Positions 27,438-35,549 of a stretch of DNA of 64,000 bases are shown piece after piece. Each line of letters starts with the position of its first letter. The first letter of the stretch is position 1. Position numbers and translations under genes: made by a program. This DNA comes from Flammeovirgaceae bacterium. GTDB taxonomy: Bacteria > Bacteroidota > Bacteroidia > Cytophagales > Cyclobacteriaceae. The notes under the pieces are model-generated. The model saw only the letters and a list, made by a program, of their open reading frames with translations, did no database searches and was not told the origin of the DNA. The stretch is from the NCBI GenBank assembly GCA_021299455.1, contig JAJTGQ010000032.1, forward strand, positions 1-64,000, written 5' to 3'.

Positions 27438-28883
27438 ATGAAGAGCTATCGCGAACTAATTGAGCAAACCTTCGAATTTCCACAAAAGGAATTTAAGGTA
27501 AGAAACCATGAATTGTTGTTTAATGACGTGCCTTTAATGGACATCATCAAGCAATATGGAACGCCTGTAAAAATCACATATCTCCCAAAGATCAGTGAGA
27601 ATATCCGATTCGCAAAAGCAGCTTTTAATAACGCCATGGAGCGGTTTAAGTACAATGGCACGTATACTTACTGCTATTGCACCAAATCTTCACACTATGA
27701 TTTTGTGCTCGAAGAAGCGTTGAAGAACGACATTCATATTGAGACTTCATCAGCCTTTGATATCCCCATTGTTCGTACACTTTACGGTCGCGGAAAAATC
27801 AGTAAAGAAACGTTTATCTTGTGCAATGGATTTAAAATGCCCAAGTACCGGGACTATATTACAGATCTGTTGAATGACGGCTTTAATTGCATGCCTATTC
27901 TGGACAACTTAAGTGAAATCGATACCTACGAAAAGAATGTTACAAAGCCTTACAACGTAGGTATTCGTGTGGCTGCCGATGAAGAACCTAAGTTCGAATT
28001 TTACACCTCGCGCCTCGGCATTCGTTACAATGACATTAACACTTTATACAAGGAAAAAATTGCGACCAGCAACAAGGCTTCACTGAAGCTGTTGCACTTT
28101 TTTATCAACACAGGAATTAAAGATACCGCATACTATTGGAGTGAATTGAGCCGATTTATCTTCAAGTATTGTGAGATGAAAAAAATCTGCCCTACGCTCG
28201 ACTCGATTGATATTGGTGGCGGATTTCCAGTAAAAACTTCATTGACTTTTCAGTATGACTACAAGTACATGATTGAACAAATCGTGGAGAACATTAAGTG
28301 GATCTGTGAAAAGAATAACGTACCAGTACCCAACATCTTTACGGAATTCGGAAGCTTTACGGTAGCCGAAAGCGGAGCCGTACTTTATTCTGTAGTAGAT
28401 CAAAAACTACAGAACGACAAAGAGCTTTGGTATATGATTGATGGCTCGTTCATTACTCATCTACCCGATGTGTGGGGAATGAATCAAAAGTATATTTTGA
28501 TGGCGTTGAACAAGTGGGATGATCCCTATCACAAAATAAATATTGGAGGCCTTACCTGCGATAGCCAGGACTACTATAACTCCGAAGCGCATACAGGAGA
28601 AGTTTTCCTTCCTATGATTACGGATGAAGAGCCGTTACATATTGGCTTTTTTCATACAGGGGCATACCAGGAATCTCTGGGAGGCTACGGAGGTATACAG
28701 CATTGCCTGATACCTGCACCCAAGCACGTGCTCATCGACCGAAATGAAGACGGTGAACTTTCTACTGAACTTTTTGCCAGTGAACAGACCAGCGAAAGCA
28801 TGATGAAGATTTTAGGCTATGAGGAAGCTCATGCACCGAAACGTCAGAAACCGACTAAGTTAAAGGTGACCGGGACAATTTGA
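27438..28883 (+). CDS. speA: Biosynthetic arginine decarboxylase (short Bacteroidota form)
   Basis: A 481-residue PLP-dependent fold III (alanine-racemase-like) decarboxylase making agmatine from arginine, the entry to polyamine synthesis. The N-terminal barrel has TYCYCTKSSHYDF near residue 75, where the Lys aligns with the PLP lysine (YAVKxN position in relatives). A glycine-rich phosphate-binding loop, SIDIGGGFPVK, lies near 256, and the C-terminal part has GGLTCDSQDYYN, matching the CDS substrate site. It is shorter than the E. coli SpeA type (over 600 residues), lacking the inserted helical domain. It is divergent from the arginase gene and followed by a strong hairpin. Confidence 0.9.
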   Translation: MKSYRELIEQTFEFPQKEFKVRNHELLFNDVPLMDIIKQYGTPVKITYLPKISENIRFAKAAFNNAMERFKYNGTYTYCYCTKSSHYDFVLEEALKNDIHIETSSAFDIPIVRTLYGRGKISKETFILCNGFKMPKYRDYITDLLNDGFNCMPILDNLSEIDTYEKNVTKPYNVGIRVAADEEPKFEFYTSRLGIRYNDINTLYKEKIATSNKASLKLLHFFINTGIKDTAYYWSELSRFIFKYCEMKKICPTLDSIDIGGGFPVKTSLTFQYDYKYMIEQIVENIKWICEKNNVPVPNIFTEFGSFTVAESGAVLYSVVDQKLQNDKELWYMIDGSFITHLPDVWGMNQKYILMALNKWDDPYHKINIGGLTCDSQDYYNSEAHTGEVFLPMITDEEPLHIGFFHTGAYQESLGGYGGIQHCLIPAPKHVLIDRNEDGELSTELFASEQTSESMMKILGYEEAHAPKRQKPTKLKVTGTI

Positions 28884-28901
28884 TATCTCCTTTTACTTAA
28901 C

Positions 28902-28944
28902 AAAATCGAAGAGGCTTTCAATGGCTGAAAACCTCTTCGATTTT
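28902..28944. terminator. Bidirectional hairpin terminator between speA and the DUF4412 gene
   Basis: A perfect 13-bp stem (28902-28914 with 28932-28944) extends past one mismatch into 5 more pairs, with a 5-base loop. The stem begins with AAAA and ends with TTTT, so it can terminate both converging genes. Confidence 0.85.
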
Positions 28945-28973
28945 ATAGAAATTTTTAATTAACCAGGTTAGCT

Positions 28974-29804
28974 TCAAAACATCCCTTGCACCTCTTTGTA
29001 ATCTGCCGGTAGCGCAAAGTCCGATGCTTTATGGGATTCTCTCTTTATCTCTATTGCTTCCATAGTCATATTACCCTGCGGTGTAACCATTTCGATCTTT
29101 AAAGGCACACCTTCAACCCCTTCATGGAACATTTGTTGGCCTGCATCACCCATTCTCTGCTTGGTCAAACCCTTCATGTCAAAATCTTTGATTTCGTTAG
29201 TTGTCCAATAGATCTGATTAGTAGTATTGCCTCGGTTGGTTACCGCCACAATATATTTAACACAATTGTAGGTAAGTATTTTCATCGTTTCACTTGTCTT
29301 AGTCACCTTCGTTTCCGGTTTGCTTGCTTTGTCCTGCTGCGCTGGCGAAATTCCCTGTTGCAAAATAGAATAGGTTTTATTCTTGCGGTCTAAGCGATAG
29401 GTTTTGTCTTGGTTTTTTAAATACAAAAGGTCCATCGGCATCATTCCGCCTTGTATGATCGTTAACGTATTCCCTCCTTTTGTTTTAAAAAGAAAGTTGC
29501 TGGGTACCAAAGAAGACGAATTTCCACCTTGCATTACTTTGATTGCATTTTCCATCTGCGCCTTCATTTGCGGGTTGGCATCCAGCATGGCCTTCATCTG
29601 CGGGTCATTCATTTTTTCCTGCATTTCCTTCACTTTTGACTGATTAGCGGGATCACTCATTTGCTTCATGCCCTGTTCCATTTGTGCTTTTAGTTTAGGG
29701 TCAGTGATTTCTATCTTCATAGACCATTTGACGGTACCCTCAAAAGTTTGACCGTTTACGAGTGCTGGTATCAGCAACAGTAAAATGAGTATGTATTTTT
29801 TCAT
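28974..29804 (-). CDS. DUF4412 domain secreted protein
   Basis: A 276-residue exported protein with a signal peptide (MKKYILILLLLIPALVNG); the start is ATG 29804, and 23 upstream codons in frame are rejected. After an N-terminal strand (TFEGTVKWSMKIEI) comes a Met- and Gln-rich helical segment at residues 32-85 (units like MKQMSDPANQ and MQEKMNDPQMKAM), an unusual low-complexity insert. The rest is DUF4412-like, with TYRLDRKNKTYSIL and IYWTTNEI, ending near KVPADYKEV-like residues. Function is unknown. Its ATG overlaps the stop of the HAD phosphatase gene by 4 bases. Confidence 0.85.
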   Translation of the reverse strand: MKKYILILLLLIPALVNGQTFEGTVKWSMKIEITDPKLKAQMEQGMKQMSDPANQSKVKEMQEKMNDPQMKAMLDANPQMKAQMENAIKVMQGGNSSSLVPSNFLFKTKGGNTLTIIQGGMMPMDLLYLKNQDKTYRLDRKNKTYSILQQGISPAQQDKASKPETKVTKTSETMKILTYNCVKYIVAVTNRGNTTNQIYWTTNEIKDFDMKGLTKQRMGDAGQQMFHEGVEGVPLKIEMVTPQGNMTMEAIEIKRESHKASDFALPADYKEVQGMF

Positions 29805-30340
29805 AAAAGTTGGTTTTGTGCTAAGGTGTTCGTTTTGGCTATTAAAGATGAGGCCTCTTTCAAATTCATGCAACCAAAGTCCGCTTTATTCTCGGGTTCA
29901 ATGTCATGGCCTATTTGAATCGTTCGCAAACCCAATTGCCTGGCGGGAATGATATCCCTGCCACGATCGCCCACCATCCAGGAGGCGGAAAAATCAATGT
30001 TAAATTTCGCTTTGGCCTTTTCAAACATGAGCGTGCCCGGCTTGCGGGTCAACGATGCAGAAACGGTCGGATGGCAAGGCGAAAAATAGAAATGATCAAT
30101 GAGATGCCCACAAGCATCTTGCAAGTACTGATGGCAGGCTTCCATTTCTGCTTGCGTATAAATGCCCTGAGCGATGCCAGATTGGTTGGTGACCACCACC
30201 AATAAGTACCCGGCAGACTTTAGTTCGTGTAGCGCTTCTACCACACCGGGCAAAATCTTAAATTGATCGACACGATAAGTGTAATTGGGATTATCTTCGT
30301 TTAAAACACCATCGCGATCTAGAAAAACACATTTTTTCAT
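29801..30340 (-). CDS. HAD-IIIA hydrolase, GmhB-like
   Basis: A 179-residue phosphatase of the GmhB / histidinol-phosphate phosphatase branch. HAD motif I is FLDRDGVLNED (residues 6-16), motif II is VVTNQSGIAQG, motif III is TRKPGTLMFEKA and motif IV is WMVGDRGRDIIPA. Classical GmhB binds structural zinc through CxH and CxC before the RKP; here the segment reads SPCHPTVSASLTRKP, so the CxC pair is missing. It may dephosphorylate heptose bisphosphate or a related sugar phosphate. It is coupled to the DUF4412 gene downstream by a 4-base overlap. Confidence 0.85.
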   Translation of the reverse strand: MKKCVFLDRDGVLNEDNPNYTYRVDQFKILPGVVEALHELKSAGYLLVVVTNQSGIAQGIYTQAEMEACHQYLQDACGHLIDHFYFSPCHPTVSASLTRKPGTLMFEKAKAKFNIDFSASWMVGDRGRDIIPARQLGLRTIQIGHDIEPENKADFGCMNLKEASSLIAKTNTLAQNQLL

Positions 30341-30423
30341 GCCGTAAAATTAATCAATTGTATAAACGTTCCTTTTTTATAGTTTTGTTATCAATTGACT
30401 TACGCAATCTAAATTAGTTGTCC

Positions 30424-30487
30424 GTTTGAGCCTGTCGAAAACTGACCATTCTTGCTACGAGTCGACTTCGATAAACTCAGTCTGACA
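30424..30487. repeat. TTCGACAGGCTCA-family dyad repeat, degenerate copy
   Basis: GTTTGAGCCTGTCGAA (30424-30439) and TTCGATAAACTCAGTCTGACA (30467-30487) are the two inverted halves of an intergenic repeat that occurs in better form at 55941-56007. It lies in the 196-base gap between the HAD phosphatase and the glycosyltransferase genes. Confidence 0.6.
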
Positions 30488-30536
30488 TTGGGTTTGTTAG
30501 TTTGCAGGGATCCTATTGTTAAATAACTGAAAAGAA

Positions 30537-31277
30537 TTGAGCAACGCATTAGTCATAATTCCTACCTACAACGAAAAAGAAAATATACAAGCGATTGTAG
30601 ATGAGGTGCTCTCTTTGCCAAAAGATTTTCATCTTTTGATAGTAGACGACAACTCACCCGATGGAACAGCTGATATTGTAAAGGGTCTTCAGGCCAAGTA
30701 CAACGCACTGGAAACAAGGTTGCATCTATTGCAACGAGCGGGCAAATTGGGACTGGGAACAGCTTATATCGAAGGGTTTAAATTTGGTCTAAAAAAGGGA
30801 TATCACTACTTATTGGAAATGGATGCGGATTTTTCGCACAACCCAAAAGACCTTACGCGACTGTATCTTGCGTGTGAAGAAGAGGGTCATGACTTGGCCG
30901 TTGGCTCCCGTTATTCAAAAGGAGTGAATGTTGTTAATTGGCCAATGAGTCGTGTACTGATGTCGTATTTCGCCAGTAAGTATGTACGCTTTATCACCGG
31001 CCTGCCAATCCACGACACAACAGCTGGCTTTGTCTGTTACCGGAGAACCGTTCTGGAAACCATTCAGCTTGACAACATCAAGTTTATCGGATATGCTTTT
31101 CAAATTGAGATGAAATTTCTCACCTGGAAATATGGATTTAAAATTACCGAAGTCCCCATTATCTTCACTGATCGCACGCTCGGCCAATCAAAAATGTCAG
31201 CCGGGATTTTTAAAGAAGCCGTACTCGGTGTGTTAGCCATGTCCATTGGTAGTTGGTTCAAAAGCTATAAGAGATAG
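30537..31277 (+). CDS. Polyprenol-phosphate mannosyltransferase-like glycosyltransferase (Dpm1 type)
   Basis: A 246-residue family 2 glycosyltransferase of the dolichol/polyprenol-phosphate mannose synthase type. It opens SNALVIIPTYNEKENI, followed by LLIVDDNSPDGTAD and the metal-binding MDADFSHNP; LGTAYIEGFKFGL and VGSRYSKG complete the family pattern. No C-terminal membrane helices are present, as in the soluble form. The start is a TTG at 30537, as no ATG gives this N-terminus. It could supply polyprenol-linked sugar to GT-C enzymes such as the GT39 protein encoded 2.5 kb away. Confidence 0.92.
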   Translation: MSNALVIIPTYNEKENIQAIVDEVLSLPKDFHLLIVDDNSPDGTADIVKGLQAKYNALETRLHLLQRAGKLGLGTAYIEGFKFGLKKGYHYLLEMDADFSHNPKDLTRLYLACEEEGHDLAVGSRYSKGVNVVNWPMSRVLMSYFASKYVRFITGLPIHDTTAGFVCYRRTVLETIQLDNIKFIGYAFQIEMKFLTWKYGFKITEVPIIFTDRTLGQSKMSAGIFKEAVLGVLAMSIGSWFKSYKR

Positions 31278-31285
31278 CATTTAGT

Positions 31286-32188
31286 ATGCGATCCTATTTT
31301 TTAGGTGGGGTGCTTGTTCTTGCTTCTACCTTTTGCCAAGGTCAAGATTCGCTTAAAATTTTATCATGGAACATTCAAATGTTGCCACGAGGAATCAATT
31401 ACAATGGAAAAGCGAAAAGAGCCAAGATCATTGCCGAGCAATTGAAAAAAAGCCCGTATGATGTTGTAGTGTTTCAGGAGTTATTCTACCGAAGAAGCAG
31501 ACGGATTATTGCTAAAGAACTTCAATCTGAATTTCCTGCTCAAACTAACGTCCTCAACAAAAAATCCATCGCCCTAAAAACAAATGGTGGTGTGATGATT
31601 TTCAGTCGCCACCCCATTAAAGATGTAAAAGAAATCAGGTTCAGGAATCGCAGCGGGCCGGATAGATTATCCAGAAAAGGCGCTATGCTGGCTGAGATTG
31701 AAGTTAAGGGGAAACCCATCCATGTTATTGGCACCCACCTGCAAGCATTTGGAATGCAAGAAACGATGTACAGCCAGTATCAACAATTATACGATGAGCT
31801 TTTGAAACCCAATGAGCAACAAGGCATCCCGCAGTTCATTTGTGGAGATTTTAATACGATCAAGGAATTGCCCAAAAATCTGCCTGCCAATCTACCCAAG
31901 AACTTTGAGCAGCGAATCGCACGATATGAAACCATGCTCCAAAAGCTGCAGGCAAGTGATGGCGATCTGGATGGGGAACATCAGTTTACAATGGACAGAC
32001 CTAACAACGATCTCTGCGAGAAAAGAAAAGAATTCCGATTGTTGTTAGATTATTTTCTTTTTCGCCCAATGACTTCTAATCTGACAATTGCAAAAAGAAA
32101 GGTGCAAATAATTAGATATCCATGGCGTACTGGCAACAAAGATCTTTCTGATCATTTTGCACTTGAAGCGGTTGCAACGGGTTTTTGA
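31286..32188 (+). CDS. Secreted sphingomyelinase-like endonuclease/exonuclease/phosphatase family hydrolase
   Basis: A 300-residue secreted enzyme (signal peptide MRSYFLGGVLVLASTFCQGQ). The EEP metallo-phosphoesterase motifs appear in order: ILSWNIQMLP (Asn), VVFQELF (metal Glu), HVIGTHLQAF (His), ICGDFNTI (Asp and Asn) and LSDHFAL (C-terminal Asp-His). The spacing and the WNIQMLP context suit the neutral sphingomyelinase C branch, although a nuclease or another phosphodiesterase is possible. It lies 8 bases after the glycosyltransferase gene. Sphingolipid-containing membranes are known in Bacteroidota, which makes the assignment reasonable but unproven. Confidence 0.82.
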   Translation: MRSYFLGGVLVLASTFCQGQDSLKILSWNIQMLPRGINYNGKAKRAKIIAEQLKKSPYDVVVFQELFYRRSRRIIAKELQSEFPAQTNVLNKKSIALKTNGGVMIFSRHPIKDVKEIRFRNRSGPDRLSRKGAMLAEIEVKGKPIHVIGTHLQAFGMQETMYSQYQQLYDELLKPNEQQGIPQFICGDFNTIKELPKNLPANLPKNFEQRIARYETMLQKLQASDGDLDGEHQFTMDRPNNDLCEKRKEFRLLLDYFLFRPMTSNLTIAKRKVQIIRYPWRTGNKDLSDHFALEAVATGF

Positions 32189-32219
32189 AATCGATCGATA
32201 AAAAAGGCGCGAAGTTTAA

Positions 32220-32675
32220 CTAAGCCCCTCCCACTTCATCTGTGTTGATATAGTTGATCAACACAAACGTTACAAACAAGCCAGAGAACACGCCCTCTAA
32301 GGCAACTATAAACGATGCCATGTAGGCATTCAGATAGCGCCCCATGGGCTCGTTATTGATAATTTCCTGCATCATGTTTGAATCCAACTTCATCCATGTA
32401 AAAAGAAACAACGCAAATACTAACGAGCCAATGGCTGCCGTGCCAACGCCAGTCGCCAACGCCAAAAAATAATTAAGGTGCTTGCCATGTGTCTCTTTAA
32501 ACTTCTTCAACGCAAAGTATACACCAACCACCAATACGAGAAGATTGAGCAACCGTAGTTCTACGATATGGCTAAGGCCAGTCACCTTCATCAAAAGAAA
32601 ATAAGCAATCAGGCCTGCAGCTATCTTAAGGCCATAACTCTGAGGAATTTGGTTTGGATTGTTGAAGAGGTTCAT
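32220..32675 (-). CDS. DUF4199-type integral membrane protein
   Basis: A 151-residue protein with four predicted membrane helices (KIAAGLIAYFLLMKVTG, LLNLLVLVVGVYFALKK, VGTAAIGSLVFALFLFTW and GVFSGLFVTFVLINYI), matching the layout of DUF4199, a small membrane family common in Bacteroidota. The role is unknown. It is convergent with the preceding phosphoesterase gene. Confidence 0.75.
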   Translation of the reverse strand: MNLFNNPNQIPQSYGLKIAAGLIAYFLLMKVTGLSHIVELRLLNLLVLVVGVYFALKKFKETHGKHLNYFLALATGVGTAAIGSLVFALFLFTWMKLDSNMMQEIINNEPMGRYLNAYMASFIVALEGVFSGLFVTFVLINYINTDEVGGA

Positions 32676-32785
32676 AGGATTTGGGTTTTACTGACCCTAA
32701 GTTTGATTTTTTTGGTCAATTCAGCAATCTTTTGATTACATATTTGTTCAACTTCGACATCCCAATACCCTTAAACACCTAAACT

Positions 32786-33367
32786 ATGAAAGCATTAAAA
32801 ATTATCGGCTTTGTTGTAATCGGCATTCTGGGGCTTGCGTTCGCCTTTGTTCTGGTTCAGCCTTCTAAAGGACATGTCGAAAAATCTATTGTGATCAATG
32901 CGCCCGCATCGGCCATTTTTCCTCACTTGAACAACCTGAAGAGTTTTACCGCTTGGTCACCCTGGAGCAAGATGGACCCCGAAGCCAAGCAGACTTTTGA
33001 AGGCCCTGAAGCGGGGGTCGGTGCCAAAATGAACTGGTATGGAGAGATTATGAAACAAGGATCTCAGTGGGTAGAAGAGAGTGTTGAAAATGAGCGCGTC
33101 AAAACCGGTTTGGTTTTCGAGGGTATGGAAGGTAAAATATGGGCAGAGTTTAAACTAAGTCCGGAAGGAAATGGGACGAACGTTACCTGGACCTATGATG
33201 GCGAAAACATTGGACTTGGTGGCAAAGCAATGTGGGCAACGATGGGAATGATGCTCGGAGGCCAATATGAAGATGGGCTGAAGGAACTGAAGCAATTGGT
33301 GGAGAACAGTCCAGCAGCCGAACCTAGTGAGGAGATGGCACCGTCAGACTCAACCACCTCTAACTAA
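32786..33367 (+). CDS. SRPBCC (polyketide cyclase-like) membrane-anchored protein
   Basis: A 193-residue protein with an N-terminal membrane anchor (IIGFVVIGILGLAFAFVLV) followed by an SRPBCC ligand-binding fold: HVEKSIVINAPASAIFPHL at its start, then FTAWSPWSKMDPE and the C-terminal helix AMWATMGMMLGGQYEDGLKEL. This matches the polyketide cyclase / START-like group often annotated without function. The C-terminal tail is acidic and Ser-rich. It ends shortly before a hairpin shared with the converging gtrA-like gene. Confidence 0.85.
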   Translation: MKALKIIGFVVIGILGLAFAFVLVQPSKGHVEKSIVINAPASAIFPHLNNLKSFTAWSPWSKMDPEAKQTFEGPEAGVGAKMNWYGEIMKQGSQWVEESVENERVKTGLVFEGMEGKIWAEFKLSPEGNGTNVTWTYDGENIGLGGKAMWATMGMMLGGQYEDGLKELKQLVENSPAAEPSEEMAPSDSTTSN

Positions 33368-33388
33368 GCAGAAAAATCTAATTACCTA

Positions 33389-33409
33389 AAAGCTCCTTCC
33401 CGGAGCTTT
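33389..33409. terminator. Hairpin terminator between the SRPBCC and GtrA-like genes
   Basis: AAAGCTCC and GGAGCTTT form an 8-bp stem around TTCCC, in the 50-base gap between two converging genes. A short run of T on each side suits bidirectional termination. Confidence 0.7.
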
Positions 33410-33417
33410 CTTTGTTC

Positions 33418-33810
33418 CTACCGAAACGTAAACAAAAAGTTAGAGAGGAAATTCCAAAGTGTAACGATAATGGTAGCTACTGCTTTTGAAAGATAAAAGT
33501 TCTTTTTTAAGCGATCATTCAGCAGCCACACAATCATAGAATTGATCACTAGCCCAACCAGTGAGAACAAAATGAACTTTACGTATTGACTGCCCACGTT
33601 TGGGTCTACACTTGCAAACGTCCAAGAGCGGTTGATGAAAAAGTTGCTGGTGGCGGCCATAAAAAAGCCAACTCCATTGGCAATGTACTTATTCATATTC
33701 CATTTCTCTTTGAATAAATAGGTGAGACCAAAATCAACTATCAAACCGGAAGCACCTACCAGCACAAACCGGAAAAACTTAATAGCTATGGGTGATAATG
33801 TTTCCAGCAT
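33418..33810 (-). CDS. GtrA family membrane protein
   Basis: A 130-residue protein with four membrane helices typical of GtrA, which helps move polyprenol-linked sugars across the membrane. The recognisable blocks are FVLVGASGLIVDFGLTYLF, ANGVGFFMAATSNFFINRSWTF and ATIIVTLWNFLSNFLFTFR. It starts one base after the GT39 gene stop on the same strand, so the pair forms a transcription unit for lipid-linked sugar use. Confidence 0.9.
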   Translation of the reverse strand: MLETLSPIAIKFFRFVLVGASGLIVDFGLTYLFKEKWNMNKYIANGVGFFMAATSNFFINRSWTFASVDPNVGSQYVKFILFSLVGLVINSMIVWLLNDRLKKNFYLSKAVATIIVTLWNFLSNFLFTFR

Positions 33811-33811
33811 A

Positions 33812-35404
33812 TCAATGCGTTAACGGATTCTCGAAATTTCCTTGGTAATTTTTCAATCGATAAAAAAAAGCGTGGCGCATCGTCTCGCCCCCTCGTGTGA
33901 TACGAACGGTGTCAAGAGGTACAATCGTTTCGAAGTAGTTTCCAAACGCTTCAGTTGGATTCTTGTAATAGTTACTCACGGCAATGTGATAATAGTCTTG
34001 TCCCTTTTCTAACCCACCCCGCTGCTCATTGATCCAGGCATACTTGTGGATCTCATTCAAACTGCCAATCAAAAACAACTTGCGGTGATGGGGCTGAGCA
34101 ACATAAAAATCTAGATGAGTGCCCGGAAACCATTTGTTGGAAATCAGCCCCGATCCTTTTTTCATCAAACCATTCGACTCTTCTCTTGCAGCAATTCTTT
34201 TAAAGGCATCCTCGATTTGATCGTAGCCAAACATGTCTTGTGTGAAATCGTACTCTCCAAAATTTTGGACGTCCGATTGCTTCCCTAACGGGAATGGCGA
34301 ATAATTGATTACATAAAGTATAGCCGCCAAAAGAAATGCTAAAAAATAACTTGGTAGCAACATTCGCAAAGGACGAATCGTGTTGGCTTCGGAAAGATGT
34401 TGCAAGGCTATTCGCTCAGACCAATAGACAGCGCTAATCACTATCAACGACAAGAAAGCCGGACCCGACCAATGCGGCAACGTACTTCTAAAAACGGAAA
34501 AACCGGTGAACAACAGCCAGAGTGGAATCGCATTGAATAATAGAATCCACTTGAATGATGAATCCAAAAAGCGTTTACCCTTCGCCAGCGCCATTAGCGC
34601 AATTACGATCAAAATAATATTAAGGGGATTGTTATATGCAATTTGTCCTCCTATCTCTGTGAAAAAATAATCGGGTCGAATTTCGAATGCAGGAGCTACC
34701 CGATCGCCATGAAAGGTAAAGCTGATGAAATCATTTTGCACATTCCAAATGATCACTGGCGAAAAAACCAGCAGCGAAATAATGCCTGATGCATAGAGCG
34801 AATAATCCAGCAACCATTTTCGATTTTCAAAAAGCACATACAGTAAAATGCCAATCCAAATAAAAACAGAGTGATACTTCGATAACATCGCCAATCCGGC
34901 AAATACTCCGATACTCATCATCTTTATCCGGTGTGCGTTGGTGATTTTCTCAACGGGCAACACATCCAATGCCGCATTCAAACTCAACAACCAGAAAAAT
35001 ACCTGAGGCGCATCGGGAATTAATGAAAAGCCGCTGATGATGGAGCAATAGATGGAAGAGGTGTAAAGTAAGGCAGCATAGAGTCCCGCCAATTCGTCTT
35101 TTACTTTTCGCCCGATACAAAAGATCGTCCATGTACTTGCTGCGGATAACACAATGGTTCCCAGTCGCAAGAAAAAATCATCCGTGAAAAACAGATTAGC
35201 TGTAAACACCTGCGCCAAAAAACCAACCATGGGCGGGTGATCAAAATGACTCAAATCAGGAAACAGCGCATAGGTCCAATAGTACACCTCATCATTCGCT
35301 AATTCCAACTGTGAGGCCAACAACAGTCTGACCATTGTTGCAATGACAATAAGCCAAACAACTTGTTTGCGTATTTTAATTACTTGATCGTTAGTTAAAG
35401 TCAT
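33812..35404 (-). CDS. GT39/ArnT-like integral membrane glycosyltransferase
   Basis: A 530-residue GT-C enzyme with many membrane helices, started at ATG 35404 (the frame continues six codons to a TTG). The catalytic region near the N-terminus reads LANDEVYYWTYALF, then LSHFDHPPMVGFLAQ, the usual acidic site and HPP loop of dolichyl-phosphate-mannose-type transferases. The C-terminal 130 residues form a soluble domain. It would transfer a sugar from a polyprenol-phosphate donor, consistent with the GtrA-like partner and a Dpm1-like gene 2.5 kb away. The acceptor is unknown. Confidence 0.88.
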   Translation of the reverse strand: MTLTNDQVIKIRKQVVWLIVIATMVRLLLASQLELANDEVYYWTYALFPDLSHFDHPPMVGFLAQVFTANLFFTDDFFLRLGTIVLSAASTWTIFCIGRKVKDELAGLYAALLYTSSIYCSIISGFSLIPDAPQVFFWLLSLNAALDVLPVEKITNAHRIKMMSIGVFAGLAMLSKYHSVFIWIGILLYVLFENRKWLLDYSLYASGIISLLVFSPVIIWNVQNDFISFTFHGDRVAPAFEIRPDYFFTEIGGQIAYNNPLNIILIVIALMALAKGKRFLDSSFKWILLFNAIPLWLLFTGFSVFRSTLPHWSGPAFLSLIVISAVYWSERIALQHLSEANTIRPLRMLLPSYFLAFLLAAILYVINYSPFPLGKQSDVQNFGEYDFTQDMFGYDQIEDAFKRIAAREESNGLMKKGSGLISNKWFPGTHLDFYVAQPHHRKLFLIGSLNEIHKYAWINEQRGGLEKGQDYYHIAVSNYYKNPTEAFGNYFETIVPLDTVRITRGGETMRHAFFYRLKNYQGNFENPLTH

Positions 35405-35474
35405 GGAGGATTGTAAACGCAAAGATGTTAAAATATCTTTTCAATAGCATCGTAGAGCCAAGCGATATCTTGAA

Positions 35475-35519
35475 GGCGTCTGACGGCTGATTCTGTGTAA
35501 AATATAGCCGTCTGACGCC
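35475..35519. repeat. Intergenic hairpin with 14-bp arms
   Basis: GGCGTCTGACGGCT (35475-35488) and AGCCGTCTGACGCC (35506-35519) pair over 14 bp with one central mismatch. It lies between two minus-strand genes (stop of the S1/P1-like gene and start of GT39). No U-tract follows on either strand, so it may be a structural repeat rather than a terminator. Confidence 0.5.
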
Positions 35520-35549
35520 AACTAATTCAAAAAAAATTTGAGACAACTT

